Below the pieces are notes generated by a model. The model was not told where the DNA came from and ran no database searches. It saw only the letters and a program-made list of their open reading frames with translations. The translations under genes and the position numbers were made by a program. 64,000 bases of DNA from an uncultured Erythrobacter sp. (GTDB taxonomy: Bacteria; Pseudomonadota; Alphaproteobacteria; Sphingomonadales; Sphingomonadaceae): NCBI GenBank assembly GCA_947502305.1, contig CANMZA010000002.1, positions 186,001 through 250,000 of the forward strand, in the 5' to 3' direction. Of the stretch, positions 63,491-64,000 are shown piece after piece; within the stretch, counting starts at the first letter, position 1; each line of letters starts with the position of its first letter.

Positions 63491-64000
63491 CTAGCTGGAA
63501 CTGTCTGCCCGCACCAGTGTGCCCGCACCGCGCGCGGTGAAGAATTCCAGCAACATGGCATGTGCCACCCGTCCATCAAGCACAACCGCCGCTTCGCAGC
63601 CCGATTCCACCGCCGAAACGCAGGTTTCCAGTTTCGGCACCATGCCGCCCTTGATCACGCCGTCTTCGCGCAATTTGGCGATGTCGGCCGGGTTCAAATC
63701 GCTCAGCAATTCGCCGTTCCCATCCAACACGCCCGGCACATCTGTGAGCAAAAACAATCGCGCCGCGCCCAAAGCGGCGGCAATCGCGCCTGCCATCGTA
63801 TCGGCGTTGATATTATAGGTCTCGCCATCTTCGCCCGGCGCAATTGGGGCAATGACCGGGATCATGCCCGCGGCGACTGCGGTATCGATCACGCTGGTGT
63901 CGACCTCCGCTGGCTCGCCGACAAAGCCCAGATCAACGACGCTCTCAATCAGGCTTTCAGGATCGCGCGTGGTGCGCGTGACTTTGCGCGCTTTGACCAA
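63491..64000 (-). CDS. argB: Acetylglutamate kinase (5' part outside window)
   Basis: This is the C-terminal 169 residues of ArgB, the arginine-pathway kinase. It shows AAGMIPVIAPIAPGEDGETY, then NINADTMAGAIAAALGAARL, LLTDVPGVLD and IKGGMVPKLETCVSAVESGC, all diagnostic. The reading frame runs off the right edge, so the start and the glycine-rich N-terminal site are not visible. The gene is cut by the window and not visibly damaged. Confidence 0.95.
   Translation of the reverse strand: MVKARKVTRTTRDPESLIESVVDLGFVGEPAEVDTSVIDTAVAAGMIPVIAPIAPGEDGETYNINADTMAGAIAAALGAARLFLLTDVPGVLDGNGELLSDLNPADIAKLREDGVIKGGMVPKLETCVSAVESGCEAAVVLDGRVAHAMLLEFFTARGAGTLVRADSSS

Overview
The window reads as chromosomal DNA of an alphaproteobacterium of the order Sphingomonadales, most like the Erythrobacteraceae. 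This placement rests on the overall character of the proteins, the flagellar gene order with sigma-54 type promoters and an FlbD-like regulator, a PutA without a ribbon-helix-helix domain and the general gene neighbourhood. It was not confirmed by any search. I saw no insertion sequences, phage genes or CRISPR arrays. Coding density is very high and many flagellar genes overlap by 4 bp.

Positions 1 to about 37,200 hold an almost complete flagellar regulon. A leftward operon (13,807 to 1) encodes an FlbD-like sigma-54 activator, then fliE-F-G-H-I-J-K-L-M-N-O-P-Q-R and flhB, which runs off the left edge. A rightward flagellin gene (14,324) ends in a clear terminator. A second leftward operon starts at a sigma-54 promoter near 28,806 and carries flgB-C-D-E-F-G-H-I-J-K-L, motA, motB, and then a HAD-type protein and a SAM methyltransferase that end facing flagellin. 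These last two are good candidates for flagellin or surface-glycan modification. To the right lie a compact MotA/MotB-like pair that lacks a peptidoglycan-binding domain (29,044 to 30,215), a diguanylate cyclase, flgA behind a consensus sigma-54 promoter, flgM, flgN, and a third sigma-54 promoter in front of a lytic transglycosylase, flhA and fliA. The sequence suggests an FlbD plus RpoN middle tier that makes FliA, held by FlgM, for late genes. No fliD, fliS, rpoN or chemotaxis genes are in the window, and FliM lacks the usual N-terminal CheY-binding motif.

Positions 37,225 to 56,127 are metabolic: a secreted propeller-amidohydrolase, a bile-acid/sodium symporter family carrier, an adjacent acyl-CoA dehydrogenase and aminoglycoside-phosphotransferase-like kinase (the pair fused in animal ACAD10/ACAD11), a secreted alpha/beta hydrolase, an aldehyde dehydrogenase, a glutathione transferase, MTA phosphorylase, a YciI-like protein, the bifunctional proline-catabolic PutA, a secreted protein with an LRAT/NlpC-like Cys-His signature, dCTP deaminase, a thioesterase and a saccharopine-dehydrogenase-like reductase.

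Positions 56,248 to 64,000 hold a TonB-dependent receptor with His/Glu-rich loops and a palindromic operator-like site, a tRNA-Gly(GCC), a CnoX-like thioredoxin, a LON-N domain protein, a MarC membrane protein, a lipoprotein, folD, a YggT-family membrane protein behind a perfect inverted repeat, and the 3' part of argB.
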